Source: Candidatus Eiseniibacteriota bacterium (GTDB lineage: Bacteria > Orphanbacterota > Orphanbacteria > Orphanbacterales > Orphanbacteraceae). Taken from it: DNA of 64,000 nt. Below are positions 35,649 to 44,933 of the stretch, piece by piece. The position numbers were made by a program, and so were the translations under genes. The DNA is taken from NCBI GenBank assembly GCA_029262235.1, contig JAJCZU010000002.1:496001-560000 (forward strand), in the 5' to 3' direction. Position 1 is the first letter of the stretch; each line of letters starts with the position of its first letter. The notes under the pieces are model-generated. The model did no database searches and had not been told where the DNA came from. It worked only from the letters and a program-made list of their open reading frames with translations.

Positions 35649-36845
35649 GTGCCGTCCCCCAAAATGAAGATCCCCATGTTGAAGCTGGTCGATCAGCACG
35701 CCCCGCTCCGGGCCCGTATTCTGAGCGAAATCGATCGCCTGCTGCAGACCGGCCAGTTCGTCCTTGGCGAGCCGGTTGCGGCGTTCGAAGAACGCGTGGC
35801 CGCCTATCTCGGCGTCAGGCACGCGATCGGTGTCGCATCAGGTACGGATGCGCTGATGCTCGCGTTTCGATCAGCCGGTGTCGGGCCGGGCGACGAGGTC
35901 ATCACCCCGCCGTTCTCGTTCTTCGCCATCAGCGAAGCGATCGAACTGGTCGGCGCCGAGGTCGTGTTCGCTGATCTTCGCGAAGGCACGTACCTGATGG
36001 ATCCCGATCGTGCGATGGAAGCCGTTACGGAACGCACCCGCGCCATCGTCCCCGTCCATCTTTACGGGCACCCGATGGATCTCGCGCCGCTCAAACGGGC
36101 GCTCGACGACCGCGCGCAGAGCGCGAAGAACGCGAACACCGCGAAGAGCATCGCCGTGATCGAAGACGCCGCGCAGGCGTTCGGCGCTTCGCATCGAGGT
36201 ACGAAGGTCGGCGCGCTGGGCGACCTCGCGACGTTTTCGTTCTATCCCACGAAGAATCTCGGCGGCTGTGGCGACGGCGGCCTCATTACGACTGACGATG
36301 ACGATCATGCGGCGGAAATTCGGATGCTGCGGGATCATGGTCAGACTGAGAAGTACGTGCACGGCTCGTTCGGCTGGAACAGCCGGCTCGACGCGATTCA
36401 GGCCGTGATTCTGAGCGCGAAACTCGATCACATCGACGAGTGGAACGACGGGCGACGCCGCGTTGCCGCCCAGTATCGCGCGCTGCTCGCGGATCTTCCC
36501 GCGGGGCTTCCGCCCGCGGGCGACAACAGCGTTTCCGTCTATCATCAATTCGCAATGCGGGTGCCCGACCGGGACTCGCTCATGGCATATCTCGCGGAGG
36601 CGGGCATCGCTTCCGCGCTTCACTATCCCCGGTGCCTGCATCAGCAGCCTGCGTACCAGCGCTCCTTCGGGAGCTTCCCGGTCGCGGAGCGAACCGCAGC
36701 CGAGGTCTTGTGCCTTCCGATCTATCCGGAACTGACCGAAGACGAAGTGAGCTACATCGCGGAGACGATTCGCGATTGGTTTCATGAAACGAAGGGGGAC
36801 GCACAGTCCTCCCGTCAGGAGAACCGTTCATGGGGCGAGCGTTAA
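35649..36845 (+). CDS. DegT/DnrJ/EryC1 family sugar aminotransferase
   Basis: The 398-residue PLP enzyme has GVASGTDALMLAF, DAAQAFGAS and the Schiff-base lysine Lys202 in FYPTKNLGGCGDGG. Such enzymes aminate 4-keto or 3-keto nucleotide sugars. GTG 35649 is supported by AGGAGG about 7 nt upstream. An insert of about 18 residues (DDRAQSAKNANTAKS) breaks the usual loop before the PLP aspartate. The gene follows uxs by 81 nt and overlaps the next epimerase gene by 16 nt, so the amino sugar belongs to the same surface glycan pathway; the exact sugar is unknown. Confidence 0.85.
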   Translation: MPSPKMKIPMLKLVDQHAPLRARILSEIDRLLQTGQFVLGEPVAAFEERVAAYLGVRHAIGVASGTDALMLAFRSAGVGPGDEVITPPFSFFAISEAIELVGAEVVFADLREGTYLMDPDRAMEAVTERTRAIVPVHLYGHPMDLAPLKRALDDRAQSAKNANTAKSIAVIEDAAQAFGASHRGTKVGALGDLATFSFYPTKNLGGCGDGGLITTDDDDHAAEIRMLRDHGQTEKYVHGSFGWNSRLDAIQAVILSAKLDHIDEWNDGRRRVAAQYRALLADLPAGLPPAGDNSVSVYHQFAMRVPDRDSLMAYLAEAGIASALHYPRCLHQQPAYQRSFGSFPVAERTAAEVLCLPIYPELTEDEVSYIAETIRDWFHETKGDAQSSRQENRSWGER

Positions 36846-37792
36846 TCACAGGGGGCGCCGGTTTTATCGGCTCCCACCTTGCAGAACGACTTCTTGAAAT
36901 GGGGGAGGGGGTCACGATTATCGATGACCTCTCCACCGGATCTTTTCAGAACATCGCACATCTCGAAGGGCATCCCCGGTTCAAATACGTGATCGACACG
37001 ATTTTGAACGAGGCGGTCGTCGGCGAACTGATCGCCGAGGCCGACGTCGTTTACCACCTCGCGGCGGCCGTGGGCGTGGCGTATGTGATCGAGAACATAT
37101 TGAAGTCGCTCCAGATCAATATTCGCGGCACGGAAATCATCTTCGAGCAGGCGAATCGGTACAAGCGCAAGGTCGTGCTCTTTTCGACATCCGAAGTCTA
37201 TGGAAAGTCGGAGGAGTTTCCCTTTCATGAAGAGCAGGATCGCCTGCTCGGGCCCACGACGATCAACCGGTGGTCGTACGCCGTCGCGAAGTCCGTCGAC
37301 GAAATCCTGGCGCTCGCGTATCACCGCGAAAAGAAGCTCCCGATTCTGGTGGTCCGCTGCTTCAACACGGTCGGGCCGCGCCAGACCGGGCAGTACGGGA
37401 TGGTTCTTCCCCGGTTTGTGCGGCAGGCGCTCCTGGAGCAGCCGTTGATCGTATTCGGCGACGGCAAACAGAGCCGCTGCTTCTCGTCCGTGTACGATGT
37501 GGTACGCGGCGTGATCGACCTCGCGAACGCGGAAGACTGCTGGGGCGAGATCTTCAACATCGGCTCGCCGAACGAAATCACGATTCTCGACCTCGCGAAG
37601 AAGGTTCTGCAGTTCACGGGCTCCTCTTCGACGATCGAGTTCCTTCCCTACGACAAGGCCTACGAACGCGGCTTCGAAGATATGCGCAGGCGCGTGCCGG
37701 ATCTCACAAAGATCAACAAGGCAATCGGTTACGAGGCATCGGTCGGACTGGACGAACTGGTGAAAAGCGTGATCGAGTACTTCGAGAATTAG
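36830..37792 (+). CDS. NAD-dependent nucleotide-sugar epimerase/dehydratase
   Basis: The 320-residue extended SDR protein has TGGAGFIGSH, the YxxxK pair Tyr150/Lys154 in WSYAVAKS, STSEVYGKSEEFPF, and NTVGPRQTGQYGMVLPRFV. It resembles UDP-glucose 4-epimerase- or UDP-glucuronate-type epimerases, but YGKSEEFPFHEEQD is not a hallmark I can tie to one substrate. ATG 36830 is preceded by AGGAGAAC. It belongs to the ugd-uxs-aminotransferase set and ends just before a separate promoter. Confidence 0.82.
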   Translation: MGRALITGGAGFIGSHLAERLLEMGEGVTIIDDLSTGSFQNIAHLEGHPRFKYVIDTILNEAVVGELIAEADVVYHLAAAVGVAYVIENILKSLQINIRGTEIIFEQANRYKRKVVLFSTSEVYGKSEEFPFHEEQDRLLGPTTINRWSYAVAKSVDEILALAYHREKKLPILVVRCFNTVGPRQTGQYGMVLPRFVRQALLEQPLIVFGDGKQSRCFSSVYDVVRGVIDLANAEDCWGEIFNIGSPNEITILDLAKKVLQFTGSSSTIEFLPYDKAYERGFEDMRRRVPDLTKINKAIGYEASVGLDELVKSVIEYFEN

Positions 37793-37815
37793 GAGCGACG
37801 GTACCCCATTAGTCC

Positions 37816-37844
37816 TTGACACCCTCTCGGCCCCTTCCTACAGT
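37816..37844 (+). promoter_or_regulatory. Sigma70-type promoter for the WecA/MraY-type gene
   Basis: TTGACA (37816-37821), exact 17-nt spacer, TACAGT (37839-37844): a near-consensus promoter. A longest-frame caller would place the next gene's start in the -35 box, which shows this start to be wrong. Confidence 0.85.
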
Positions 37845-37881
37845 AGGGCGGTTCGTGCTCAGAAAGGAAACGGGGCTCCAT

Positions 37882-38901
37882 TTGATTTCCTATACCCTCC
37901 TGTTCCTGGTCGCGGGAGTTTCTGTACTCTCGCTGACCCCCAGGATCATTCGTGCGGCCCATCGCTGGGGCTTTCTCGATATACCCAGCGCCAGGAAGAT
38001 CCATCAGAATCCCACTCCTCTGCTCGGGGGGATGGCGATATTCGCGGGTTTCCTCGCGTCCTTTCTGATCGGGATCCGGCTTTCGTCCACCGCTTTCTCC
38101 TTCCCGCTCGTCGGATTCCTGCTCGGGGCCACCTGGGTCTTTCTGATCGGGCTGATCGACGACAAGCGGAGCCTCGGCCCGGTGGCCAAGCTCGGCGGGC
38201 AGCTCGTGGCCTGCGGCCTGCTGTTCTTTTCCGGCAATACGAACGGCCTGATTACCAACGCTCCGCTCGACGTGCTTCTGTCGTTCGTCTGGGTCGTGGG
38301 CCTCATGAACGCGCTCAACTTCCTCGATAATATGGACGGCCTGGCGACCGGGATCACGTTTCTCGCAAGCATGGCGTTCTTCATTCTGTTTCTGATTCAG
38401 GGGCAGGTCATGCCCGCGGTGATCGCGATCGGACTGGCGGGCTCGGCGCTTGCTTTCCTGCGTTTCAATTTTCATCCGGCTTCGATCTTTCTCGGTGACG
38501 CCGGTTCTCTGCTCTACGGGTACGTGCTCGCCACGCTCGGCCTCATGTCGACCTGGCACCAGGAGTCGTATCTGAGCCTGTTCGCGCCGATTCTGATTCT
38601 GGGCTACCCGATCTTCGACGTCAGTTTCGTCGTGCTCACACGGATTGCGCGCGGTTCGCATATTGCGCAGGCGGGGAAAGACCATTCGACTCATCGTATC
38701 GGCACGCTGCTCGACAACGTCCGCGGGACCGCGTGGGTCGTCTATGCCGCGTGCTTCCTGCTGGCCGCCGTCGGCATTACGCTTTCGATGACCCGCGATC
38801 TCGCGCTCCATTTCTCCGTTCTGATCCTCATCGCATTCCTCTTTCTGCTCTCGGGGACGCTCCTTTCGCGCGTACCGATTCAGGAGAGAGCCGCCGATTG
38901 A
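37882..38901 (+). CDS. WecA/MraY-like undecaprenyl-phosphate sugar-1-phosphate transferase
   Basis: The polytopic protein (about eleven spans, 339 residues from the chosen start) has the family motifs GLIDDKRSLGP, NALNFLDNMDGLATG with the metal aspartates, FLGDAGSLLYGY, and KDHSTHRI. It should load a sugar phosphate, often GlcNAc-1-P, on undecaprenyl phosphate to begin glycan synthesis. The start is uncertain: TTG 37882 has a ribosome site AAAGGAAACGGGG and opens directly into the first membrane span; GTG 37855 is the alternative and would give an almost leaderless RNA. It has its own promoter, yet follows the sugar genes. Confidence 0.85.
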   Translation: MISYTLLFLVAGVSVLSLTPRIIRAAHRWGFLDIPSARKIHQNPTPLLGGMAIFAGFLASFLIGIRLSSTAFSFPLVGFLLGATWVFLIGLIDDKRSLGPVAKLGGQLVACGLLFFSGNTNGLITNAPLDVLLSFVWVVGLMNALNFLDNMDGLATGITFLASMAFFILFLIQGQVMPAVIAIGLAGSALAFLRFNFHPASIFLGDAGSLLYGYVLATLGLMSTWHQESYLSLFAPILILGYPIFDVSFVVLTRIARGSHIAQAGKDHSTHRIGTLLDNVRGTAWVVYAACFLLAAVGITLSMTRDLALHFSVLILIAFLFLLSGTLLSRVPIQERAAD

Positions 38902-38926
38902 CGCCCCCGCGGTGTCGTGCTAACTT
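38898..38926 (+). promoter_or_regulatory. Sigma70-type promoter for hemL
   Basis: TTGACG (38898-38903), 17-nt spacer, TAACTT (38921-38926). The -35 box overlaps the stop codon of the previous gene. Confidence 0.7.
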
Positions 38927-38983
38927 CGCTGTCCGGCCTATCTTGAACTGCATCCAGGACCAATCAGGATCCGGGGAGAACAC

Positions 38984-40282
38984 GTGAACCGGAATCGTTC
39001 CCAGGAAGAATGGCAGCGCGCCCGGCGGGTTCTCGCCGGCGGCGTGAACAGTCCCGTGCGGGCTTTCGGCGCGGTGGGGGGAGAGCCGATCTTCTTCGAA
39101 TCCGGCGACGGCGCCATCGTGCGCGATGTCGACGGAAACGAATACATCGATTATGTGCTTTCCTGGGGCCCGCTGATCCTCGGGCACCGTCATCCTGCCG
39201 TCATCCGCGCTCTGGAACTCGCACTGACGCGGGGCACCACGTTCGGCGCCCCGACGATCGCCGAAAGTGATCTCGCCGAAGTGCTTATCGCCTGCACGCC
39301 CTCGCTGGAGGTCGTCCGCATGGTGTCTTCGGGCACGGAGGCCACGATGAGCGCGATTCGCCTTGCGCGCGGAGTCACGGGCAGAGACGGCATCGTCAAG
39401 TTCGACGGCTGCTATCACGGCCACGCCGACGCCCTGCTCGTGGCCGCCGGATCGGGCGCGGCGACACTTTCGATTCCCGGAAGCCGAGGCGTACCGCAGC
39501 GCGCGGTGGAGCACTCGCACGTGGTGCCTTTTAACGACGGTGACGCCGTCAAGAAGCTGCTGCGCGATCGAGGGGACGAAATCGCCGTGGTCGTGGTCGA
39601 GCCCGTTGCGGGAAACATGGGCCTCGTGCCTCCGGAGCCGGGCTTCCTGGCGCTTCTCCGCGCGGAGACGGAGCGGGCGGGAACGCTGCTGCTGTTCGAC
39701 GAGGTCATGACCGGGTTTCGTCTGGGGCTTTCGTCGGCCCAGGGCCGTTTCGGGGTCACGCCCGACCTGACCGCTCTCGCGAAAGTCGTCGGGGGCGGGC
39801 TGCCGCTCGGGGCTTATGGCGGGAGCGCGGCGATCATGAAACATCTCGCGCCGGACGGTGCCGTCTATCAGGCGGGCACGCTGTCGGGAAATCCGCTCGC
39901 GGTCACTGCCGGACTCGCCACCGTAAGGGAGCTGCGCGCGCGCGATCCCTACGCCGCGATCGAAAAGAGCGCCGGCGTGCTCGAAGAGGGGCTGCTCGCG
40001 GCCGCGAAAGGGGCGGGAGTCCCTGTGCGGATCCAGCGCGAAGGGACGATGATGTCGCTCTTCTTTCGCGAGGGCCCCGTCCGCGATTACGAGGACGCGA
40101 AATCAGCCGATCAGGAACGCTTCGCACAGTTCCATCGCGGCATGCGGGATCGCGGGATCTACTTGCCACCGTCCCAGTTCGAAGCTTACTTTCTTTCCAC
40201 GGAACATGGCGAAGCGGAAATCGCACGCACGATCGACGCGGCCGCCGCGACCTTCGCCGACATCGCCACCGGGCGATCGTAA
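38984..40282 (+). CDS. hemL: Glutamate-1-semialdehyde 2,1-aminomutase
   Basis: HemL makes 5-aminolaevulinate for haem in the C5 pathway. The 432-residue PLP enzyme has LAGGVNSPVRAFGAVGG near the start, the Schiff-base Lys267 in ALAKVVGGGLPLGAYGG, and YHGHADALLVAAGSG in the glycine-rich loop. The GTG start is preceded by CGGGGAGAAC. It is followed 28 nt later by serS; both probably use the hemL promoter. Haem supply fits the c-type cytochrome at 50.7 kb, but that link is inferred. Confidence 0.94.
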   Translation: MNRNRSQEEWQRARRVLAGGVNSPVRAFGAVGGEPIFFESGDGAIVRDVDGNEYIDYVLSWGPLILGHRHPAVIRALELALTRGTTFGAPTIAESDLAEVLIACTPSLEVVRMVSSGTEATMSAIRLARGVTGRDGIVKFDGCYHGHADALLVAAGSGAATLSIPGSRGVPQRAVEHSHVVPFNDGDAVKKLLRDRGDEIAVVVVEPVAGNMGLVPPEPGFLALLRAETERAGTLLLFDEVMTGFRLGLSSAQGRFGVTPDLTALAKVVGGGLPLGAYGGSAAIMKHLAPDGAVYQAGTLSGNPLAVTAGLATVRELRARDPYAAIEKSAGVLEEGLLAAAKGAGVPVRIQREGTMMSLFFREGPVRDYEDAKSADQERFAQFHRGMRDRGIYLPPSQFEAYFLSTEHGEAEIARTIDAAAATFADIATGRS

Positions 40283-40309
40283 CGAAACCGATTTCAGAGG
40301 AGAATTCGA

Positions 40310-41590
40310 TTGCTGGATCCCGCACTGATCCGGAGAGAACCCGACGCGGTCAAGGCCGCGATCGAACGCAAGGGGGATCACGCGAACGTCGACGAATGGC
40401 TTTCGCTCGACGGAAAGCGCCGCAATCTTCTGCAGGAAGTGGAAGAGCTGAAGAGCGTGCGCAATCGCGTGAGCGAACAGATCGGCGCGCTGAAGCGAGA
40501 CCGGAAGGACGCGGATGAGCCGATCGCCGAAATGAAAGTGGTCTCGCAGAAGATCGCGGCGATGGACGCCGACCTTCGTGTTCTCGAAGAACAGATTTAC
40601 GAAATTTCGATCCGCATCCCGAATCTGCCTGACGATTCCGTTCCGGTGGGAGACGAATCCGCGAACCGCACGGAACGCGAGTGGGGCACGCCGGCGGAAC
40701 TTCCGTTCGAAGCGAAAACGCACTGGGAGCTCGGCGAGGCGCTCGGCATTCTCGACTTCGTGCGCAGCGCAAAGCTCTCAGGATCCGGGTTCTCGCTCTA
40801 CTGGGGCGATGGCGCGGCACTTCAAAGGGCGCTCATCCGTTTCATGATCGATCTGCATACGAAAGATCACGGCTACGAAGAAGTCTATACGCCGTTTCTC
40901 GTATCGCGCGAGAGCATGTTCGGCACGGGTCAGCTTCCGAAGATGGAAGAGGATATGTATCAGTGCCGCGACGACGAGCTGTTTCTGATCCCGACGGCCG
41001 AAGTTCCGATTACGAACGCGCACGGGGATGAAATCTTCGACGACGCGGACCTGCCCCGGCGGTATGTCGGGTATACGGCCTGCTTTCGCAGGGAATCGGG
41101 TTCGGCGGGCAAGGAAACACGCGGCCTGAACCGCATGCACCAGTTCGACAAAGTGGAACTCGTGCGCTTCGAGCGGACGGAGGATTCGTACGCCGCGCTC
41201 GAGGAACTGCTCGGCCATGCGGAAGAAGTGCTGAAACGACTGGAGCTGCCGTATCGGGTTTTAACGCTGGCCACGGGAGATCTTTCGTTTGCGGCCGCCA
41301 AGACGTATGACATCGAAGTGTGGGCCCCCGGGCAGAAACGATGGCTCGAAGTGTCGTCCTGTTCGAACTTCCTCGACTTTCAGGCGCGGCGCGCGAAAAT
41401 CCGCTACCGCGTCGCCGACCGGAAAGAGAACCGCTACGTGCATACGCTGAACGGATCCGGACTCGCGCTGCCCCGTCTCTTCATCGCCGTGCTGGAAACG
41501 TATCAGCAGGCGGACGGCTCGATCGCGATCCCGGCCGCCCTTCGTCCGTATCTCGACGGACGCCGCGCTCTGACCGGCAGGGATACCTAG
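40310..41590 (+). CDS. serS: Seryl-tRNA synthetase
   Basis: The 426-residue class II synthetase begins with LDPALIRREPDAVKAAIERKG and the long coiled-coil arm (about residues 25-105) that binds the tRNA(Ser) variable arm. Catalytic motif 2 is in FRRESGSAGKETRGLNRMHQF and motif 3 in NGSGLALPRLFIAVLE. TTG 40310 follows AGAGGAGAATTCGA, a good ribosome site. SerRS also charges tRNA(Sec) with serine in the selenocysteine pathway. The stop is 3 nt before the kinase gene. Confidence 0.95.
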   Translation: MLDPALIRREPDAVKAAIERKGDHANVDEWLSLDGKRRNLLQEVEELKSVRNRVSEQIGALKRDRKDADEPIAEMKVVSQKIAAMDADLRVLEEQIYEISIRIPNLPDDSVPVGDESANRTEREWGTPAELPFEAKTHWELGEALGILDFVRSAKLSGSGFSLYWGDGAALQRALIRFMIDLHTKDHGYEEVYTPFLVSRESMFGTGQLPKMEEDMYQCRDDELFLIPTAEVPITNAHGDEIFDDADLPRRYVGYTACFRRESGSAGKETRGLNRMHQFDKVELVRFERTEDSYAALEELLGHAEEVLKRLELPYRVLTLATGDLSFAAAKTYDIEVWAPGQKRWLEVSSCSNFLDFQARRAKIRYRVADRKENRYVHTLNGSGLALPRLFIAVLETYQQADGSIAIPAALRPYLDGRRALTGRDT

Positions 41591-41593
41591 CAC

Positions 41594-42880
41594 GTGGCTG
41601 CACAGGAATACCAGAGCAGCACTCGTACCGTTTCCTCCACGCTGCTCCGCGCCTACATCTTTCTCGGCAGCGGCTTCATCATTCTGATGTTGTTCTTCTA
41701 TACGAATCACATGATCGATCGACTCGAGAAGGAATCGGAGGTACTGAGCCAGATTTTCGCGCGCTTCTGTGCCGCGACGATCGTTCCGGCCGCGCAGGGC
41801 GACGCGATCTCCGGTGTCTTCAGCGACGTGATCGAGCAGATTCCGTTTCCCGTGATCGTGACCGACCAGCGGGGTGTTGCCTGGACCTGGCACGGGATCC
41901 CCGACAAGCTCGGCGGCATCAGCGTCAAGATCGACGAGGTCTCCTATCAGGATTTCCTCGTGACAGACGCGACCGAACCGCCTCCGGGCCCGATGCGCGA
42001 AGTGCTGAAACTCGCGCAGAAGTTCGACGACATGCACCCGCCGATCCCGTTCTACGATCCCGCGAGCGGACAGGTGTTCGGGCACGTTCACTACGGCAAT
42101 TCTCCGATCGTCGACGAACTGCGCTATCTGCCGCTCATTCAGGCGATCGTGCTCGGCATATTCGTACTGCTCGGGTATCTGGGCTATCGGGGGATCAAGG
42201 AAGGCGAGCAGCGTTCGATCTGGCTCGGCATGGCGAAGGAAACGGCGCATCAGCTCGGTACACCGATTTCGTCGCTGATGGGATGGCTGCACCTGCTTCG
42301 CGAGAAGAAGGACGGCACCGGCTCCTCGACCGTCGATATGGGAGAGATCGTGGTCGAGATGGAAGAGGACGTGAACCGTCTGAACAAGATCGCGTATCGC
42401 TTCTCGAACATCGGTTCGCTTCCGGCGCTCAAGATGGAAGAAGTGAACGACGTGCTTTCCGCGTCGCTCGACTATCTTCGCAAACGGTTCGATCGTGTGG
42501 GCCGCGACATCACGCTGATCGAGGATCTGCAGCAGGTTCCTCCCTGCAATGTGAACCGCGAGCTGCTGGAGTGGGTGATCGAAAATCTATTCCGCAATTC
42601 GATCGACGCGCTGGCGGAAAAGGGAGGAACCATCACGGTCCGGACCGGGTTGAATTCACAGGGCAGCGTGACGATTGCGTTCGAAGATGATGGACGCGGC
42701 ATGTCGCCGTCGGAACAGTCGCGGGCGTTCAGCCCCGGGTTCAGTACGAAGCGCCGCGGCTGGGGTCTCGGCCTCGCCCTCTGCAAGAGGATCATAGAAG
42801 ATTATCACGGGGGCAAGATCGCAATCGAACGAAGCCAGGCCGGTCTCGGCACGTTGTTCGTGATCACGCTTCCCGCGTAA
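41594..42880 (+). CDS. Membrane sensor histidine kinase (possible PorY-like partner)
   Basis: The 428-residue protein has one N-terminal membrane span (about 19-38), a periplasmic sensor of about 140 residues without a clear family, a second span (about 178-198), and a HisKA-HATPase core. The phosphoacceptor is His219 in ETAHQLGTPISSL; the N box is ENLFRNSIDAL, and G boxes are DDGRGM and WGLGLALC. The GTG start is 3 nt after serS. It lies 10 nt before a PorX-like regulator gene, so the two are a likely pair. PorY in Porphyromonas plays this role with PorX; equating the two is inference from order alone. Confidence 0.88.
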   Translation: MAAQEYQSSTRTVSSTLLRAYIFLGSGFIILMLFFYTNHMIDRLEKESEVLSQIFARFCAATIVPAAQGDAISGVFSDVIEQIPFPVIVTDQRGVAWTWHGIPDKLGGISVKIDEVSYQDFLVTDATEPPPGPMREVLKLAQKFDDMHPPIPFYDPASGQVFGHVHYGNSPIVDELRYLPLIQAIVLGIFVLLGYLGYRGIKEGEQRSIWLGMAKETAHQLGTPISSLMGWLHLLREKKDGTGSSTVDMGEIVVEMEEDVNRLNKIAYRFSNIGSLPALKMEEVNDVLSASLDYLRKRFDRVGRDITLIEDLQQVPPCNVNRELLEWVIENLFRNSIDALAEKGGTITVRTGLNSQGSVTIAFEDDGRGMSPSEQSRAFSPGFSTKRRGWGLGLALCKRIIEDYHGGKIAIERSQAGLGTLFVITLPA

Positions 42881-42890
42881 AAAGGAATCC

Positions 42891-44462
42891 ATGAACGAGA
42901 CCGCCACGTCGAAACGAATCCTCTGGGCCGACGACGAAATCGCGCTGCTCAAACCCCACGTTCTGTTTCTCCGGGCCCGCGGCTACGATGTGACCACTGT
43001 CACCTCGGGTGACGAGGCGGTCGATCTCGTGCGCGAGTCCAGGTTCGACGCCGTTCTGCTCGATGAGATGATGCCGGGGCGCGACGGCCTGTCGACGCTC
43101 GAGGGCATCAAGGAGTTCGACGAGTCGATCCCCGTCATCATGATCACGAAGAGCGAGGAAGAAGAGCTCGTCGATACGGCGATTCGAAAACGCATCAATG
43201 ATTATCTGTTGAAGCCCGTGAATCCTGTGCAGATCCTGAGCGCGCTGCGACGCGTACTCGATCGCGACAAGATCGAACAGAACCAGGTTACGCAGGACTA
43301 CCTTGCCGAGTTCAATCGCATTCGCGCGGCGGCGCACATGGCCGACTGGCGTGAGTGGATCGATATTCACAAGACGCTCAGTCGCTGGGATATCGAGTTC
43401 GAGCGGTTTCGCGACATCGGCCTCAAACAGACACACGCCGATGTGCACAAGGAGATGAACGCCGAGTTCTCACGCTTCGTGCAGAAAAACTACAAGGGAT
43501 GGGTGCAGGACGGGGACGGACCACACATGTCCCCCGACCTCTTTCGTGAGTACGTGATCCCCTCGCTTCGGAAGAACGAGAAGGTCTATTTCATCGTGAT
43601 CGACTGCATGCGGCTCGATCACTGGTACGCGCTCGAGACTTTGCTGGAGCCGTACTTCCATACGCGGACCGATTACTATTATTCCATCCTTCCCACCGCG
43701 ACCCCCTATTCGAGGAACGCGATCTTCGCCGGCCTCTATCCTGACGACATCGCGAAGAAACACCCGCAATGGTGGAAGGAAGGAACGAACGACGAGAAGA
43801 GTCTGAACCGCAACGAAAACGAACTCATGAACGCGCAGCTGAAGCGCGAGCATGTCGAGCTGCCGCGCCAGCCGAAGTACATCAAGATCTACAATGCGGA
43901 CGAGGCGAACATGCATCGCAAGCAGGTGTCGTCGCTTTTTTCGATTCCGCTCGTGGCGATGGTGTTCAACTTCGTCGATATTTTCGCGCACGGTCGTTCC
44001 GATTCCGAAATTCTGCAGGAGCTCGCGCCGGATGAAGCGGCGTTCCGCTCCGTGATGGAGTCGTGGTTCAAGCACTCGGCGCTTTTCGAGATTCTGCGCG
44101 CCATTTCCTCGCAGGACGCGAAAGTCTTCATCACAACCGATCACGGATCCGTCATCTGCCGGAAGTCGGCCACCGTGTACGGGAACAAACAGGCATCGAC
44201 GAACCTTCGCTACAAGTACGGAGTGAATCTGAACTGCGAGGACGCGAAGCAGGTCGTGAAAGTGGACGATCCCGCGGATTATCGACTGCCCGCCGACGGA
44301 CTCGGCAAGAACTATATCTTCGCAAAAGAGAGTTACTACTTCGTTTACCCGACGAATTTCCACGAATACGAGCGTCAGTTCCGCAATACGTTTCAGCATG
44401 GCGGGATCTCGATGGAAGAGATGATCCTGCCGATCGCCACGTTGACGCCGAAACGGTCATGA
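42891..44462 (+). CDS. PorX-like response regulator with PglZ (alkaline-phosphatase-fold) domain
   Basis: The 523-residue protein has a receiver (Asp14/Asp15, phosphosite Asp58 in LLDEMMPG, Lys in LLKPVNP), a helical linker of about 100 residues, and a PglZ domain from about residue 200. Metal-site segments VIDCMRLDHW and TTDHGSVICR and the nucleophile Thr271 in PTATPYSRNAIF are visible. In Porphyromonas and Flavobacterium, PorX has this layout, a Thr at about the same number, and hydrolyses oligonucleotides while controlling type IX secretion. No T9SS genes are seen here, so its target is unknown. It overlaps tsaE by 4 nt. Confidence 0.88.
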   Translation: MNETATSKRILWADDEIALLKPHVLFLRARGYDVTTVTSGDEAVDLVRESRFDAVLLDEMMPGRDGLSTLEGIKEFDESIPVIMITKSEEEELVDTAIRKRINDYLLKPVNPVQILSALRRVLDRDKIEQNQVTQDYLAEFNRIRAAAHMADWREWIDIHKTLSRWDIEFERFRDIGLKQTHADVHKEMNAEFSRFVQKNYKGWVQDGDGPHMSPDLFREYVIPSLRKNEKVYFIVIDCMRLDHWYALETLLEPYFHTRTDYYYSILPTATPYSRNAIFAGLYPDDIAKKHPQWWKEGTNDEKSLNRNENELMNAQLKREHVELPRQPKYIKIYNADEANMHRKQVSSLFSIPLVAMVFNFVDIFAHGRSDSEILQELAPDEAAFRSVMESWFKHSALFEILRAISSQDAKVFITTDHGSVICRKSATVYGNKQASTNLRYKYGVNLNCEDAKQVVKVDDPADYRLPADGLGKNYIFAKESYYFVYPTNFHEYERQFRNTFQHGGISMEEMILPIATLTPKRS

Positions 44463-44929
44463 CCCCGGTTATCACACGGAAACGGCGCAGCCGCTCACCG
44501 GATGAAACGGAATCCCTCGCCGGCGCGCTCGGTGCGCGTCTCGGGCCCGGTGATCTTGTGGCCCTGATCGGCGATCTCGGCGCGGGAAAGACCGTTTTCG
44601 CGCGCGGGCTCGGTGCCGGGCTCGGTGTGATGTCGGGCGTCAAATCGCCGACCTTCGTTCTTGTGCGCGAATACGCCGGACGCTGCCCGGTGCTGCACGC
44701 GGATGCGTACCGACTGGACGGGGAGTCGGACTGGGAAGGCCTGGGGCTCGATGAGCGACAGGCGGACTCGGTCGTCATCGTCGAATGGGCTGACCGGGTT
44801 CTCGATCACATGGGGGCACCGGCCGTGACGGTTCGCATCGAGGACGGGGCTACTGACGAGGAGCGGTTTCTTACGGTGACCGGTCCGTCGTCGCTGCTCG
44901 AGGGGCTCTTCGAAACGGGTGAGGGCTGA
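44459..44929 (+). CDS. tsaE: tRNA threonylcarbamoyladenosine biosynthesis ATPase TsaE
   Basis: TsaE is the ATPase of the t6A complex. The 156-residue protein has the P-loop GDLGAGKT (38-45), the Walker B region DAYRLDGE and an end segment VIVEWADRV. The ATG overlaps the PorX-like gene stop; the longer open frame from 44063 is shadow. It is followed by tsaB and rimI, while tsaD is 41 kb upstream. Confidence 0.93.
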   Translation: MTPVITRKRRSRSPDETESLAGALGARLGPGDLVALIGDLGAGKTVFARGLGAGLGVMSGVKSPTFVLVREYAGRCPVLHADAYRLDGESDWEGLGLDERQADSVVIVEWADRVLDHMGAPAVTVRIEDGATDEERFLTVTGPSSLLEGLFETGEG

Positions 44930-44933
44930 CTTC

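Noticed and set aside
37816-37881. Upstream extension of the WecA-type gene to TTG 37816
   Set aside because: The start would be the -35 box of a strong promoter, so it cannot be on the same mRNA.
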